A stretch of 32,360 bases of DNA from Clostridia bacterium (GTDB taxonomy: Bacteria; Bacillota; Clostridia; Christensenellales; Aristaeellaceae): positions 1-32,360 of the forward strand of contig JAFRHH010000026.1 of assembly GCA_017433405.1 (NCBI GenBank), in the 5' to 3' direction. The notes beneath the pieces are model-generated. The model saw only the letters and a program-made list of their open reading frames with translations. It made no database searches and was not told where the DNA came from. The translations under genes were made by a program, and so were the position numbers. Below, in pieces: positions 22,208 through 30,226 of this stretch; the stretch's first letter is position 1, and each line of letters opens with the position of its first letter.

Positions 22208-24874
22208 ATGAAAAAAACCGTTTTGCTTATCCTTGCCCTTTGCCTGTGCTTCAGTGTCTTCGGCGGATCCGTTTCCGCCGAAAGCGTGGCGGCGGAGATG
22301 ACCGCGGAAGAGCTGTACCTGGCCGGCTTGGACGCTTATACCGCGGGAGATTATGAAAAAGCGATGGAGTATTTTCAGAAATCGGCGGACGCCGGCAACG
22401 CGGAAGGATGGCGAGGCCTCGGCAATCTCTATGCGCAGGGGCTGGGCGTGAAAGAGGATAGCAGCCGGGCGCTGGAATACTACCGGCTGGCTGCCGCTCA
22501 GGGGGACGCGAAATCGTACTATAACCTCGCGATCATGTATGAAAGCGGAGAGGCCATGGAAAAGGACATCGGCAAAGCCGTTGAATACTATGAAAAATCC
22601 GGCAGTCTCGGTTTCTCAGACGCCTACGCGATGCTGGCCTCCATGTATTACTACGGCGGTGAAGTGGAGCAGGATCGCGTCAGGGCTGTTGAATACTATC
22701 GGAAGGCGGCGGAACTGGGAAATGCTCCCTCCTGCTGGACAATGGGAAGGCTGTATGAAAAAGGCGAAACGGTAGAGCAGGATCCTGTCAAAGCGGCGGA
22801 ATACTATCAGAAGGCGGCGGATCTGGGAGTTTTTCAGGCCTTCTGCAGCCTGGGAATCTTTTATTACCGCGGCACGGGTGTGGAACAGGACTACGGCAGG
22901 GCGGTGGACTGTTTTACACAGGCAGCGGAGCAGGATCCGCTCGCGATGTTCATGCTGGGCGAGTGCTTCTGGCTGGGACAGGGAGTGGAGAAGGATCCCG
23001 CCAAAGCGGCGGAATGCTACCGGAAAGCCCTGGAGGCCGGGTATGAGCCGGACGCGGACGCCCTGGACCGGCTGAAGGCGGCGCTGGGAGAGGCCTATCC
23101 CGTGTTTTTCCCTGTGCCGGCGGAGGGAACGGATTATATCGTCCGGACGGTCGGGGTCCTGACGGTTGGGGGCCTGACGCAGGAGGAACAGGCCGGCAGT
23201 ATGGATCTGCGGTTCTATACGCAGACTCCGCATGTACCGTATTACGGCCTGAAGTCCTATGTTAACTTCATGTATCGGACAGGCCTGACGGTGACGCCCC
23301 TGCAGGACGGCCTCTGGGAGGTGGCCAACCCCAACGGGACGAAGCTTCTGGTCAATCCTTCCGCCGGAACCATCGAAGCCGCGGACTGGGCGCGCTTCCA
23401 GATCCCGCCGCTCCCCTACAGATCCCACATCGGCATCAAGGATTCGGCCGGGCCCTGGACGTATTATTCCGATGTGGAGTTCAGCGGTCCGCCCGCCGCC
23501 GTGACTTTTGATTTCGCGAAGTATGGCATTTCAGTTTACGCGGACGCGGAGGATGTCTATCTGCCTCTGTCGCTGTTGTCCGTCATGTTTACGGATCCGG
23601 CCGGCAATACGGTGCTGTGGAACGGTGAATCGGTTCTGAAAGAGGTTCTGTCGGTAGATAATCTTACGATGATGCCCGCCGAATGGTATGCGAGCTACCC
23701 CATGTGCGCCCTGCTGACCGGAAGAAAGCAGCGGGCGCAGGACATCATCCGGGAGGATTATGCGGAGCTCTGCTTCACCCTGGATTATTTCTTCGGCTAT
23801 CCCGGGGTCGGTATGCTGGACAGAAGCATCCGGGAAAAAGGTTTGGATGCGGCGCTGGAGGATACGCCGGAACTGAAATCCGTCAAAGAACAGCTGAAAA
23901 GTCCCGATATGCTTGAATATATGAAGGCTTTATACAACCTGTTCAATATCGGCCTGGATGACGGGCATTCTGTATACCTTGGCCTCTACGCCGCGGCGCT
24001 TCCGGATTTTCCGTATCCGGAGATTGCGCAGGAAATGATCAGCTGTTTCTTCTCAGCGAATCCGGGCAAAAATACCATTCCGTATGAAATCGGGCTCGGG
24101 ATCAAAAGCGTGCGGGGATCGGCCTGGGGGGACGATGTCTACCGGGAATGCGGCAGCACCGCCATTCTCAGGATCGACAGCTTCGACGATGACGCGGCCG
24201 GCTGGGAAGCCTATTATGCCGGTGAGGGAGAAATCCCCATGGACGCCGTCGGGATCACCTGGACCGGCCTGAAACGGGCTTCCGAAAACCCGGCGATCAA
24301 AAACATCCTGTTCGATCTGTCCGCGAACTCCGGCGGAAGCAGCGATATGCTGGACTATATGATCGACCTGATGTTCGGGGATCATACTTTCCGTGGATAC
24401 AATATGCTGACCGGACAGACAGAATATGCGATATTCCGCTCGGATAAAAACCTGGACGGCGTGTTCGATGTAAAGGACGGGGAAGTGAAATATGATTTCA
24501 ACTACGCCGTACTGACCACCCGTTCCTCCTTCTCCTGCGGCAACCTGATGCCGATCCTCATGCAGGAGCACGGCGCGGTGCTGCTCGGCGAGCCCTCGGG
24601 AGGCGGCTCCTGCAGTGTCATGATGAGTACGCTGACGAACGGCGGAAAAATAATGATGTCCGGTTGGTTCTGGGTCTTCCGGGACGCGAACGGCGGTTCC
24701 GTGGAAGGCGGCTGCCGGACAGACCTGCCCATCGCGCGAATCGAACCGGAAACGCCGACTCACGCCAATCCCACGCTTTCAAACGGCGACTACACACCGT
24801 ACTTTGATGATGTGATGCTGGACCGGATGATCAACGAATGGTTTGAAGAAAAGGCGCTCTCCCCCGCCGCGTAA
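22208..24874 (+). CDS. Exported Sel1-repeat / S41-peptidase fusion protein
   Basis: An 888-residue protein. A signal peptide (1-24, ending VSA) is followed by a partial and about six full 36-residue Sel1/TPR repeats (33-285), with repeating patterns LYxxGxGVEQD and AxEYYxKAA. A beta-rich segment (about 300-500) may be a domain like those in copper-amine-oxidase N-terminal modules. The rest resembles an S41 C-terminal-processing protease or Nsr-like domain: LDDGHSVYL in the front and FDLSANSGGSSD, then TRSSFSCGN with Ser776 as the likely nucleophile, and GEPSGGGSCS. It faces, tail to tail with 6 bases between, the beta-helix surface protein. Sel1 repeats bind partners; the S41 part may cleave a surface protein or peptide. 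Whether it is active is unknown. Confidence 0.8.
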   Translation: MKKTVLLILALCLCFSVFGGSVSAESVAAEMTAEELYLAGLDAYTAGDYEKAMEYFQKSADAGNAEGWRGLGNLYAQGLGVKEDSSRALEYYRLAAAQGDAKSYYNLAIMYESGEAMEKDIGKAVEYYEKSGSLGFSDAYAMLASMYYYGGEVEQDRVRAVEYYRKAAELGNAPSCWTMGRLYEKGETVEQDPVKAAEYYQKAADLGVFQAFCSLGIFYYRGTGVEQDYGRAVDCFTQAAEQDPLAMFMLGECFWLGQGVEKDPAKAAECYRKALEAGYEPDADALDRLKAALGEAYPVFFPVPAEGTDYIVRTVGVLTVGGLTQEEQAGSMDLRFYTQTPHVPYYGLKSYVNFMYRTGLTVTPLQDGLWEVANPNGTKLLVNPSAGTIEAADWARFQIPPLPYRSHIGIKDSAGPWTYYSDVEFSGPPAAVTFDFAKYGISVYADAEDVYLPLSLLSVMFTDPAGNTVLWNGESVLKEVLSVDNLTMMPAEWYASYPMCALLTGRKQRAQDIIREDYAELCFTLDYFFGYPGVGMLDRSIREKGLDAALEDTPELKSVKEQLKSPDMLEYMKALYNLFNIGLDDGHSVYLGLYAAALPDFPYPEIAQEMISCFFSANPGKNTIPYEIGLGIKSVRGSAWGDDVYRECGSTAILRIDSFDDDAAGWEAYYAGEGEIPMDAVGITWTGLKRASENPAIKNILFDLSANSGGSSDMLDYMIDLMFGDHTFRGYNMLTGQTEYAIFRSDKNLDGVFDVKDGEVKYDFNYAVLTTRSSFSCGNLMPILMQEHGAVLLGEPSGGGSCSVMMSTLTNGGKIMMSGWFWVFRDANGGSVEGGCRTDLPIARIEPETPTHANPTLSNGDYTPYFDDVMLDRMINEWFEEKALSPAA

Positions 24875-24880
24875 AAGGAC

Positions 24881-27028
24881 CTACTTTCTTTTCCGGCTTA
24901 CGGCCAGGATGCCGATTCCCGCCAGTCCCAGCAGGATCAGCCCGATCCACAGGGCGGGGCTTCCGCTGTCTCCGGTCTTCGGCACCTTCTTCTGCAGGAT
25001 CTTCAGCATCATTTCGGCTGTTCCGTCGGTAAAGGAAATCGTCACCGGATATTCGCCCACGGAAAGGGTGTTCAGATATCCGGCCTTCAGGGTCAGGATC
25101 AGGCTGCCCCTGGCCGTCGTACAGCCTCCTTCGGGAACCGGCTTTCCGCCCACTGTCACGCCGGTGAATTTGTCATAGGTTTTGCTGTCATCCTCCGGAT
25201 TCGCCACCATGATGACGGCGTCCGTGTTTTCGTCCAGGATATGCTCCAGCCCCCGGGCGGAAAGGATGGCGTATTTCGTCCGGGCGGCAACGGTGACCGA
25301 AATGCGGACCGGTTTGGTGTCGGAATGATACTGATCCCCGACTGCTTTGTACCACACGGAATAGGTTCCGGCGTTGATGCCTGTGGGAATGGACGGGGAA
25401 TATGTTTCGGAAGCGGGTTCAGGATCGCCCTCCCCCGTTACGGCATAGTAAAAAGTCCCGCCTGTCACCTCTCCCGGCCGGATCAGTGCCTGCGCCTGTC
25501 CATTGTAAACAAGCCCGGTAATCGCCTCCGGCACTTTCGTGATGACCGATTCAGGTAAAGAAAGCGCCGCCTCGTTGTGATCGTCCGCTATGATGATGTA
25601 GTCCTCGTTGTCACTGAAAAAGTTGGATAAACGGCCCCTGCCCGGAAGGCCTGAAGTAACGGTGCGGGTCTCGTTGTTTTCTGTGGCAACTCCGATCCGG
25701 CTGCTCTCATCAAGGCTTCCGTCGATAGAGATCTTGGGCGTAAACTGCTCGTCTTTTCTGAAATAAACATTACTGGCTTTGTTTCCGCTCGTATTCTCTG
25801 TAATCACCACCTTGCCGGAGACAATGAATGCAGCATCATCATTTGCATTCATTGACACACCCCCGCCGAAACAGTTGCTGTCCCGTGTCACTTTGTTCCC
25901 ATGGATCCATCCTCCGTTCAGTCTGAGTGTTCCATGCCCAAGATATATGCCTGCACCCACATCATCCTCGTCTGAACCGGTAATTTCATTATCATATATC
26001 TCGACGTTGGTTAAAATATGCTCTGTTTTATCGTTTTCAAAACAAATGCCGCCGCCCCATGCACCTGCTTTGTTGCCGAAAACAGAAGTATCGCTGATTA
26101 TGTCTTTGCCATTCGCCCAATGGCCTATGCCGCCGCCTCTTCCGTTTGCGGTATTATTGCGGATCTTACAGTTTGTTAATTTCAATTCGTTATTGCCTTT
26201 CTCCAGGCCTATTCCTCCGCCGCTGTTTGTTGCGCGATTACCGCGCACCTCGCAGCCAGTCATGGTCAATTGAGTATAATTAGCGCATAAAATGCCGCCG
26301 CCGCCATTTTCCGCCTGATTGCCGATGATATTGCAATTAGTCAGGTTTAATACAGCATACGCATCTCCATAAATACCGCCGCCCTCTTTCGCCTGATTGC
26401 CGATGATGGTACCTCCGGTCATCGTCAAATAAGATTTATTTTCCGAAGGCATACTGCCACGACCCTCAAGATAAATGCCGCCGCCCCAATATTCTGTACT
26501 GGGCATTTGCTTCTTGGTACCCGTGCCACCTGTAATATAGCCTCCTTTAAAGGTGCCCTTTGTCCCATTATACCGATCATAAGTATCCGTATCGCACACC
26601 GTTGCAAGTCCCGCTCCGTTTGTGTCGGAATTATCAACGGTATAATAATGTTGTTCATCCTTTCTGCTGTCCGTTATCGTCAGATGGCCACCCGGAGAGA
26701 TCGTAATGACGCTGAATCGGTTTTCTACAGTAGCGTTTGCCACGATTCCGAATCCGTTCAGATCCAGCGTGATCGTCTTCGCCGTGATACTGATGCTTGC
26801 AGATGTGTTCACATCCCGGAGCAGCTTGACAGTATCCCCCGACTGCGCATCATTAATAGCCTCTGCCAGGGTGTCATAGTCAGTTGTCGTACCGCCCGAC
26901 GTACGCTGCGCTTCAGGGTTTGCTGGCTCGTCCGCCCACGCCGGCACGGCCAGGATCAGCAGCGCCAGAGCTGCGATCACTGCGATTCCCGACTTCGCTT
27001 TTTTCCTGATGATTTCGCTGCGTTTCAT
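24881..27028 (-). CDS. Sortase-anchored right-handed beta-helix surface protein
   Basis: A 715-residue secreted protein. A long signal peptide (1-32, AWA) leads to a parallel beta-helix (about 70-480) with short rungs such as GGGIYLEGRG, NIIGNQAENGGGG and CKIRNNTANGRGGGIG. A bacterial Ig/MBG-like domain (about 500-590) and a second beta domain (about 600-680) follow. VPKTG (682-686), a hydrophobic segment and a basic tail (SRKRK) form a sortase signal, so it is linked to the cell wall. The start at 27028 is chosen as AAGGAG is about 9 bases away; the frame is open 24 codons further. The helix-coding part (about 25.6-26.75 kb) is visibly richer in A+T than its flanks. It may be an adhesin or carbohydrate-binding protein. 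Confidence 0.82.
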   Translation of the reverse strand: MKRSEIIRKKAKSGIAVIAALALLILAVPAWADEPANPEAQRTSGGTTTDYDTLAEAINDAQSGDTVKLLRDVNTSASISITAKTITLDLNGFGIVANATVENRFSVITISPGGHLTITDSRKDEQHYYTVDNSDTNGAGLATVCDTDTYDRYNGTKGTFKGGYITGGTGTKKQMPSTEYWGGGIYLEGRGSMPSENKSYLTMTGGTIIGNQAKEGGGIYGDAYAVLNLTNCNIIGNQAENGGGGILCANYTQLTMTGCEVRGNRATNSGGGIGLEKGNNELKLTNCKIRNNTANGRGGGIGHWANGKDIISDTSVFGNKAGAWGGGICFENDKTEHILTNVEIYDNEITGSDEDDVGAGIYLGHGTLRLNGGWIHGNKVTRDSNCFGGGVSMNANDDAAFIVSGKVVITENTSGNKASNVYFRKDEQFTPKISIDGSLDESSRIGVATENNETRTVTSGLPGRGRLSNFFSDNEDYIIIADDHNEAALSLPESVITKVPEAITGLVYNGQAQALIRPGEVTGGTFYYAVTGEGDPEPASETYSPSIPTGINAGTYSVWYKAVGDQYHSDTKPVRISVTVAARTKYAILSARGLEHILDENTDAVIMVANPEDDSKTYDKFTGVTVGGKPVPEGGCTTARGSLILTLKAGYLNTLSVGEYPVTISFTDGTAEMMLKILQKKVPKTGDSGSPALWIGLILLGLAGIGILAVSRKRK

Positions 27029-27170
27029 AAGCATTCTCTCCTTCGGGAACGATGGCCAGTCTTTCGTTCCATTTCCCATTCGCGGAATCCGGTCGTTCAT
27101 TTTTCAGCCGGCGATCGCCCGCACGCCGGCGCTGATTCCCGTCATCACGGCGATCAGCACAACCATCCAG

Positions 27171-27189
27171 AGAACCGTCCCCCTGTCCC
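27171..27189 (-). repeat. REP-like element, copy 2
   Basis: Minus strand GGGACAGGGGGACGGTTCT, 16 bases after the lacI stop. Only the left arm is kept. The rest of the 27029-27205 gap holds no recognised gene; a 20-codon hydrophobic frame (27104-27166, minus) is noted but not supported. Confidence 0.75.
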
Positions 27190-27205
27190 GGTCTCCCCGT
27201 CCCGT

Positions 27206-28210
27206 TTATCGGCGGCAGCTGTTCCGGCAGACCAGGCGGATCGGCAGCACCACGTGCTGGGGCGGCAGGGCCGGGTCGTGAATCCGCTTCCGGAGCAGAT
27301 CGATCGCCTGAACCGCCTCCGCCTGAAAATCCATATCCACCGAGCAGACCGGCCGTGGGAAGTTGACGTAGCCCAGGATATTGTCAAAGCCCACGATGGC
27401 GAAATCCTCCGGCATCCGGAAGCCGCATTTTTCCATCAGGGTCATCTCCTCCCAGGCTTCCACGTCGCAGAAGGCGAACAGCCCCGTCACCCCGGCCTCC
27501 TTCCAGGCCTTCAGCTGACGGATGATCTCCTCTTCCCCGCGGACCCGGGCGCTGAGAATATCCGTATCCGGAAGCCCGGCCTCCCGGCAGGCTTCCCGGA
27601 AGCCCTCGTACCGCATGCGGAACGACCAGGCAACGTCGTACCGGGAGATCATCGCCACCCGGTGGTGGCCCGCCCCTGTCAGATGCTGCCCGACCAGATA
27701 GCCGCCCCTTTTCTCGTCACAGATCACATAATCGTCTTCCTCGCTGCCCATGTAGCGGTTCAGAACCACATAGGGAACGCGGCTTTTCCGAAGCCTTTCC
27801 ATCGCCGGCGAATCCCCGGACCAGGGCAGGATCAGAACGCCGTCCACCTGGCGGGACAGGGCCATTTCAACCGAATGGACCTCCATCTCCGGATCGTCCT
27901 GGGAGCAGAGGATCATGAGGGAATAGCCCAGGCGGAATGCCTCCCGCTGAATCACGTCCGCCAGCACCGCGTAGAAGGGATTGGACATGGTTCCGGCGAT
28001 CAGGGCGATCGTCTTTGTCCGCCCGGAGCGGAGGGAGCTGGCGATATAATTCCGGACATAGCCCATCTCCCGGGCCGTCTTCTGAATCTGCTCGCGGGTC
28101 TGGCGCGAAATGTCATCCTTGTTTTTCAGTGCCCTGGAAACCGTATTGATCGTATAGCCGGTGGCCTTCGCCACATCCTCGAGCGTGACCCGCCCCGTCC
28201 TTCGTCCCAT
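27206..28210 (-). CDS. LacI-family transcriptional regulator
   Basis: A 334-residue repressor with the LacI helix-turn-helix at the N-terminus (VTLEDVAKATGYTINTVSRAL, residues 8-28) and hinge ARE..YVRNYIASSL, then a periplasmic-binding-like sugar-sensing domain to the end. It is divergent from the CUT1 sugar transporter genes, and the 16-bp palindrome at 28533-28548 with central CG is of the LacI type, so it most likely represses that transporter in response to its sugar. GGAGG is 12 bases upstream of the ATG. The effector is not predictable. Confidence 0.93.
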   Translation of the reverse strand: MGRRTGRVTLEDVAKATGYTINTVSRALKNKDDISRQTREQIQKTAREMGYVRNYIASSLRSGRTKTIALIAGTMSNPFYAVLADVIQREAFRLGYSLMILCSQDDPEMEVHSVEMALSRQVDGVLILPWSGDSPAMERLRKSRVPYVVLNRYMGSEEDDYVICDEKRGGYLVGQHLTGAGHHRVAMISRYDVAWSFRMRYEGFREACREAGLPDTDILSARVRGEEEIIRQLKAWKEAGVTGLFAFCDVEAWEEMTLMEKCGFRMPEDFAIVGFDNILGYVNFPRPVCSVDMDFQAEAVQAIDLLRKRIHDPALPPQHVVLPIRLVCRNSCRR

Positions 28211-28234
28211 GGGATTTTCTTTCCTCCGAATTCA

Positions 28235-28276
28235 CGCAGACAGTGGGGATAGCAAGCACCCGTCCCCCTGTCTGCG
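28235..28276. repeat. Long hairpin, REP-like element variant (copy 3)
   Basis: CGCAGACAGTGGGGA (28235-28249) pairs with TCCCCCTGTCTGCG (28263-28276), one mismatch, with a 13-base loop. The right arm reads as a diverged REP-like copy (GGACAGGGGGACGG type) on the minus strand. It lies within the lacI leader, about 25 bases before the start codon, so it could influence lacI translation. Confidence 0.65.
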
Positions 28277-28335
28277 AGCTGGCTGACGCCGGCGCGGTTT
28301 GAACGGCGGCGGCGCTTTTTGAAGCAAACGGAGTC

Positions 28336-28365
28336 ATCTTAGCATTGAACGCCGGATTCTGTCAA
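28336..28365 (-). promoter_or_regulatory. Predicted lacI promoter
   Basis: Minus strand TTGACA (28360-28365) and TAAGAT (28336-28341) with an 18-base spacer, about 125 bases upstream of the lacI start, leaving a leader that holds copy 3. Confidence 0.6.
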
Positions 28366-28391
28366 ATGCCGCGCGCGTGCGCTTCCCTGGC

Positions 28392-28412
28392 GGACAGAAC
28401 CGTCACCCTGTC
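28392..28412 (-). repeat. REP-like element, degenerate copy 4
   Basis: GGACAGAACCGTCACCCTGTC, read on plus, keeps the outer arms (GGACAG / CTGTC) and the AACCGTC core of the family with one substitution. It lies between the two divergent promoters. Confidence 0.5.
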
Positions 28413-28489
28413 TGTGGGGCATGTCCACGGGTTTTGAATTGTCTGGTCGATTTGTCTGATATTTTTAAAACATTTTTTAAAAACAGGGG

Positions 28490-28519
28490 TTGACAGGCTC
28501 ATGGGGAGCGTGCTATTAT
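28490..28519 (+). promoter_or_regulatory. Predicted promoter of the sugar transporter operon
   Basis: TTGACA (28490-28495) and TATTAT (28514-28519), 18-base spacer. An A/T-rich stretch just upstream (28460-28485) may act as an UP element. The operator follows within 15 bases. Confidence 0.7.
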
Positions 28520-28532
28520 ATCCTCGAAGATT

Positions 28533-28557
28533 ACATTAACGTTAATGTTAACGTTAT
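28533..28557 (+). promoter_or_regulatory. LacI-type operator, double site
   Basis: ACATTAACGTTAATGT (28533-28548) is a perfect 16-bp palindrome with central CG, as LacI-family operators have. A second core TAACGTTA is centred 12 bases further (28549-28556). Both lie just downstream of the -10 box, where a bound repressor would block initiation or early elongation. Confidence 0.8.
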
Positions 28558-28753
28558 TACTTTCCAGATTTTCCATCTTTAACCGGTGGCTACCCTCGGG
28601 GTTGCCGCTTCGGACGGTTCGGGTTTGTCGGTTTTCAGTTCCCTTTTCCCGGTTTCCGGGGCTGCCCTCGGGGCGATACGCCGGATGCTTCGGGGATTTC
28701 CTGTTTCGGCTTGTTGAGCGGAAAGCTCATCAAAATAAAAGGAGGTTGTACCC
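28558..28753 (+). promoter_or_regulatory. Structured ~200-base leader of the binding-protein gene
   Basis: The untranslated leader contains GGCTACCCTCGGGG (28588-28601) and GGCTGCCCTCGGGG (28660-28673), a 13-of-14 direct repeat; each can fold into a TCG-capped stem (ACCC/GGGT with outer GGC/GCC in the first). No known riboswitch class is recognised and no open frame with a ribosome site is evident. The gene's AAAGGAGG lies 8 bases before the ATG. Confidence 0.45.
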
Positions 28754-30037
28754 ATGAAGAAACTGTTGGCTCTGGCTCTGTCCCTGTGCCTGCTGCTCGG
28801 CGTATGCTCTTTCGCCTCCGCGGCCGACACCACGACCCTGACGATGTGGACGTTCATCGCCCAGCATCAGGAATTCTTCGAGAAGGCCGCGGCCCGCTGG
28901 AACGAAGCGAACCCCGACCGGCCCATCGCCGTCGAAGTAACCACCATCGGCTACGACGACATGCACAACAAGTTCAAGGTCGCCCTGCAGGCGGACGAAG
29001 GCGCTCCGGATATGTGCGACGTTGAGCTGGGTCAGTTCCCGAACGTGCTGGCCTACAGCGACAAGCTGCTGGACCTGACCGAGGCGCTGAGCCCCTACAT
29101 GGCCGACCTGGTCAAGGCCCGGCTGGAAATCTACGCCAAGGACGGCAAATACTACGGCGCCCCGCTGCACGTCGGCGCGATGGTTTCCTTCTATGACAAG
29201 GCGCTGCTGGAATCCGCCGGCGTCAACTATGAAGACATCAAGACCTGGGACGACTGGAAGGAAGCCGGCATCAAGCTGAAGGCCGCCGTGCCGGACGCCT
29301 GGATGGGCACCGTCGAAACCAGCACCCAGTGGGTCGCCTCTCTCATGCTGGCCCAGCAGGGCAAGGACTGGCAGGCGGACGGCAAGGCGACCGTGAACAC
29401 CCCCGAAGTGGCGAAGATCATCGACACCCAGAAGAGCTGGCTCGAAGCCGGCATCTGCCAGGTGTGCCCCGGCGGCCAGCCCGACACCGAGGAAGGCAAG
29501 GCCTACATCGCCCAGAACAAGATTGCCAGCGTGATCATGCCCTTCTGGTTCATGAGCCGCTTCACCGATGAAATCGGCGAGAGCTGCAAGGACCGCTATG
29601 TCGTCGCTCCCTGCCCCGTGTTCGAGGAAGGCCAGCTGCACTCCATCGGTCAGGGCGGCACCGGCACCGTCGTTTATGCCAACGGCACCAACCCGAGCCT
29701 GTGCGCCGAGTTCCTGGCCTTCGCCAAGGTTTCTCCCGAAGGCGAAGCGCAGATCTGGAACGTGCTGGGCTTCGATCCCTGCAACACCTCCATCTGGGAC
29801 GACGCGACCATCATGAAGACCGACGACAACAAGTTCAACCAGTACTTCATCGGCTATCCGATCGACGCCCTGATCCCGATCAAGAACGAAATCGGCTACA
29901 TCGTTTCCACCTCCATCAGTCCCACCATCAACAGCTATCTGGGAACCACGCTGTGGAACGAGGTTTATGTGGACGGCGCGGACACCGCGGAAGCCCTGTC
30001 CACCGCTCAGGAAACCATCGAGAGCGATCTGTTCTGA
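28754..30037 (+). CDS. CUT1 sugar ABC transporter substrate-binding protein
   Basis: A 427-residue extracytoplasmic sugar-binding protein (COG1653 type). A signal peptide (1-23, ASA) precedes the mature part starting ADTTTLTMWTF; the wording TIGYDDMHNKFKVALQ and GAPDMCDVELGQF is closest to the AraN/LacE group (arabino-oligosaccharide or lactose), but this is from memory of the family, not a search. The signal peptide has no lipobox: the cysteine in GVCSF is not preceded by G/A/S. A mature protein with no lipid anchor is unusual in a monoderm. It heads the LacI-regulated operon and is followed by a strong hairpin before the permease genes. Confidence 0.85.
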   Translation: MKKLLALALSLCLLLGVCSFASAADTTTLTMWTFIAQHQEFFEKAAARWNEANPDRPIAVEVTTIGYDDMHNKFKVALQADEGAPDMCDVELGQFPNVLAYSDKLLDLTEALSPYMADLVKARLEIYAKDGKYYGAPLHVGAMVSFYDKALLESAGVNYEDIKTWDDWKEAGIKLKAAVPDAWMGTVETSTQWVASLMLAQQGKDWQADGKATVNTPEVAKIIDTQKSWLEAGICQVCPGGQPDTEEGKAYIAQNKIASVIMPFWFMSRFTDEIGESCKDRYVVAPCPVFEEGQLHSIGQGGTGTVVYANGTNPSLCAEFLAFAKVSPEGEAQIWNVLGFDPCNTSIWDDATIMKTDDNKFNQYFIGYPIDALIPIKNEIGYIVSTSISPTINSYLGTTLWNEVYVDGADTAEALSTAQETIESDLF

Positions 30038-30055
30038 TCCTTCGTTCTAACCTCA

Positions 30056-30080
30056 GCATGGGAGCTTCCCGCTCCCATGC
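30056..30080 (+). terminator. Hairpin between the binding protein and permease genes
   Basis: GCATGGGAGC (30056-30065) and GCTCCCATGC (30071-30080) form a perfect 10-bp stem with a 5-base loop, followed by GTTTTAT. It begins 18 bases after the stop. The short U-run makes it a weak, probably leaky terminator that would give more binding protein than permease. Confidence 0.7.
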
Positions 30081-30089
30081 GTTTTATGT

Positions 30090-30155
30090 GGCCGACCCCC
30101 GCGGGAGGGGGACGGCCGCTCACAGGTGGCCGCTTCCCCCGAGTAAGGGGCGGCC
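30090..30155 (+). repeat. Two further G+C-rich intercistronic hairpins
   Basis: First stem: GGCCG and CCCCC (30090-30100) with GGGGG and CGGCC (30107-30117), one mismatch. Second stem: GGCCGC (30128-30133), a run of C, then a run of G and GCGGCC (30150-30155). Both lie in untranslated RNA between the terminator-like hairpin and the permease start, where they may protect the upstream mRNA end. Confidence 0.55.
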
Positions 30156-30226
30156 GCACGGAAAATGGCATGGAAAGCCACTCATTCTACCGGCCCGGGC
30201 CGGTAATCGGAAAGGGGAAGGTTGCC

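Noticed and set aside
27104..27166. 20-codon hydrophobic minus-strand frame (MVVLIAVMTG...) before the beta-helix gene.
   Set aside because: Too short, no ribosome site and overlaps no conserved motif; may be a remnant of a membrane gene but cannot be shown.
30077..30226. Upstream extension of the first permease through an ATG at 30077.
   Set aside because: It would translate the terminator and G+C-rich hairpins and produce a Gly/Arg/Pro-rich tail unlike any permease; TTG at 30227 has the ribosome site.
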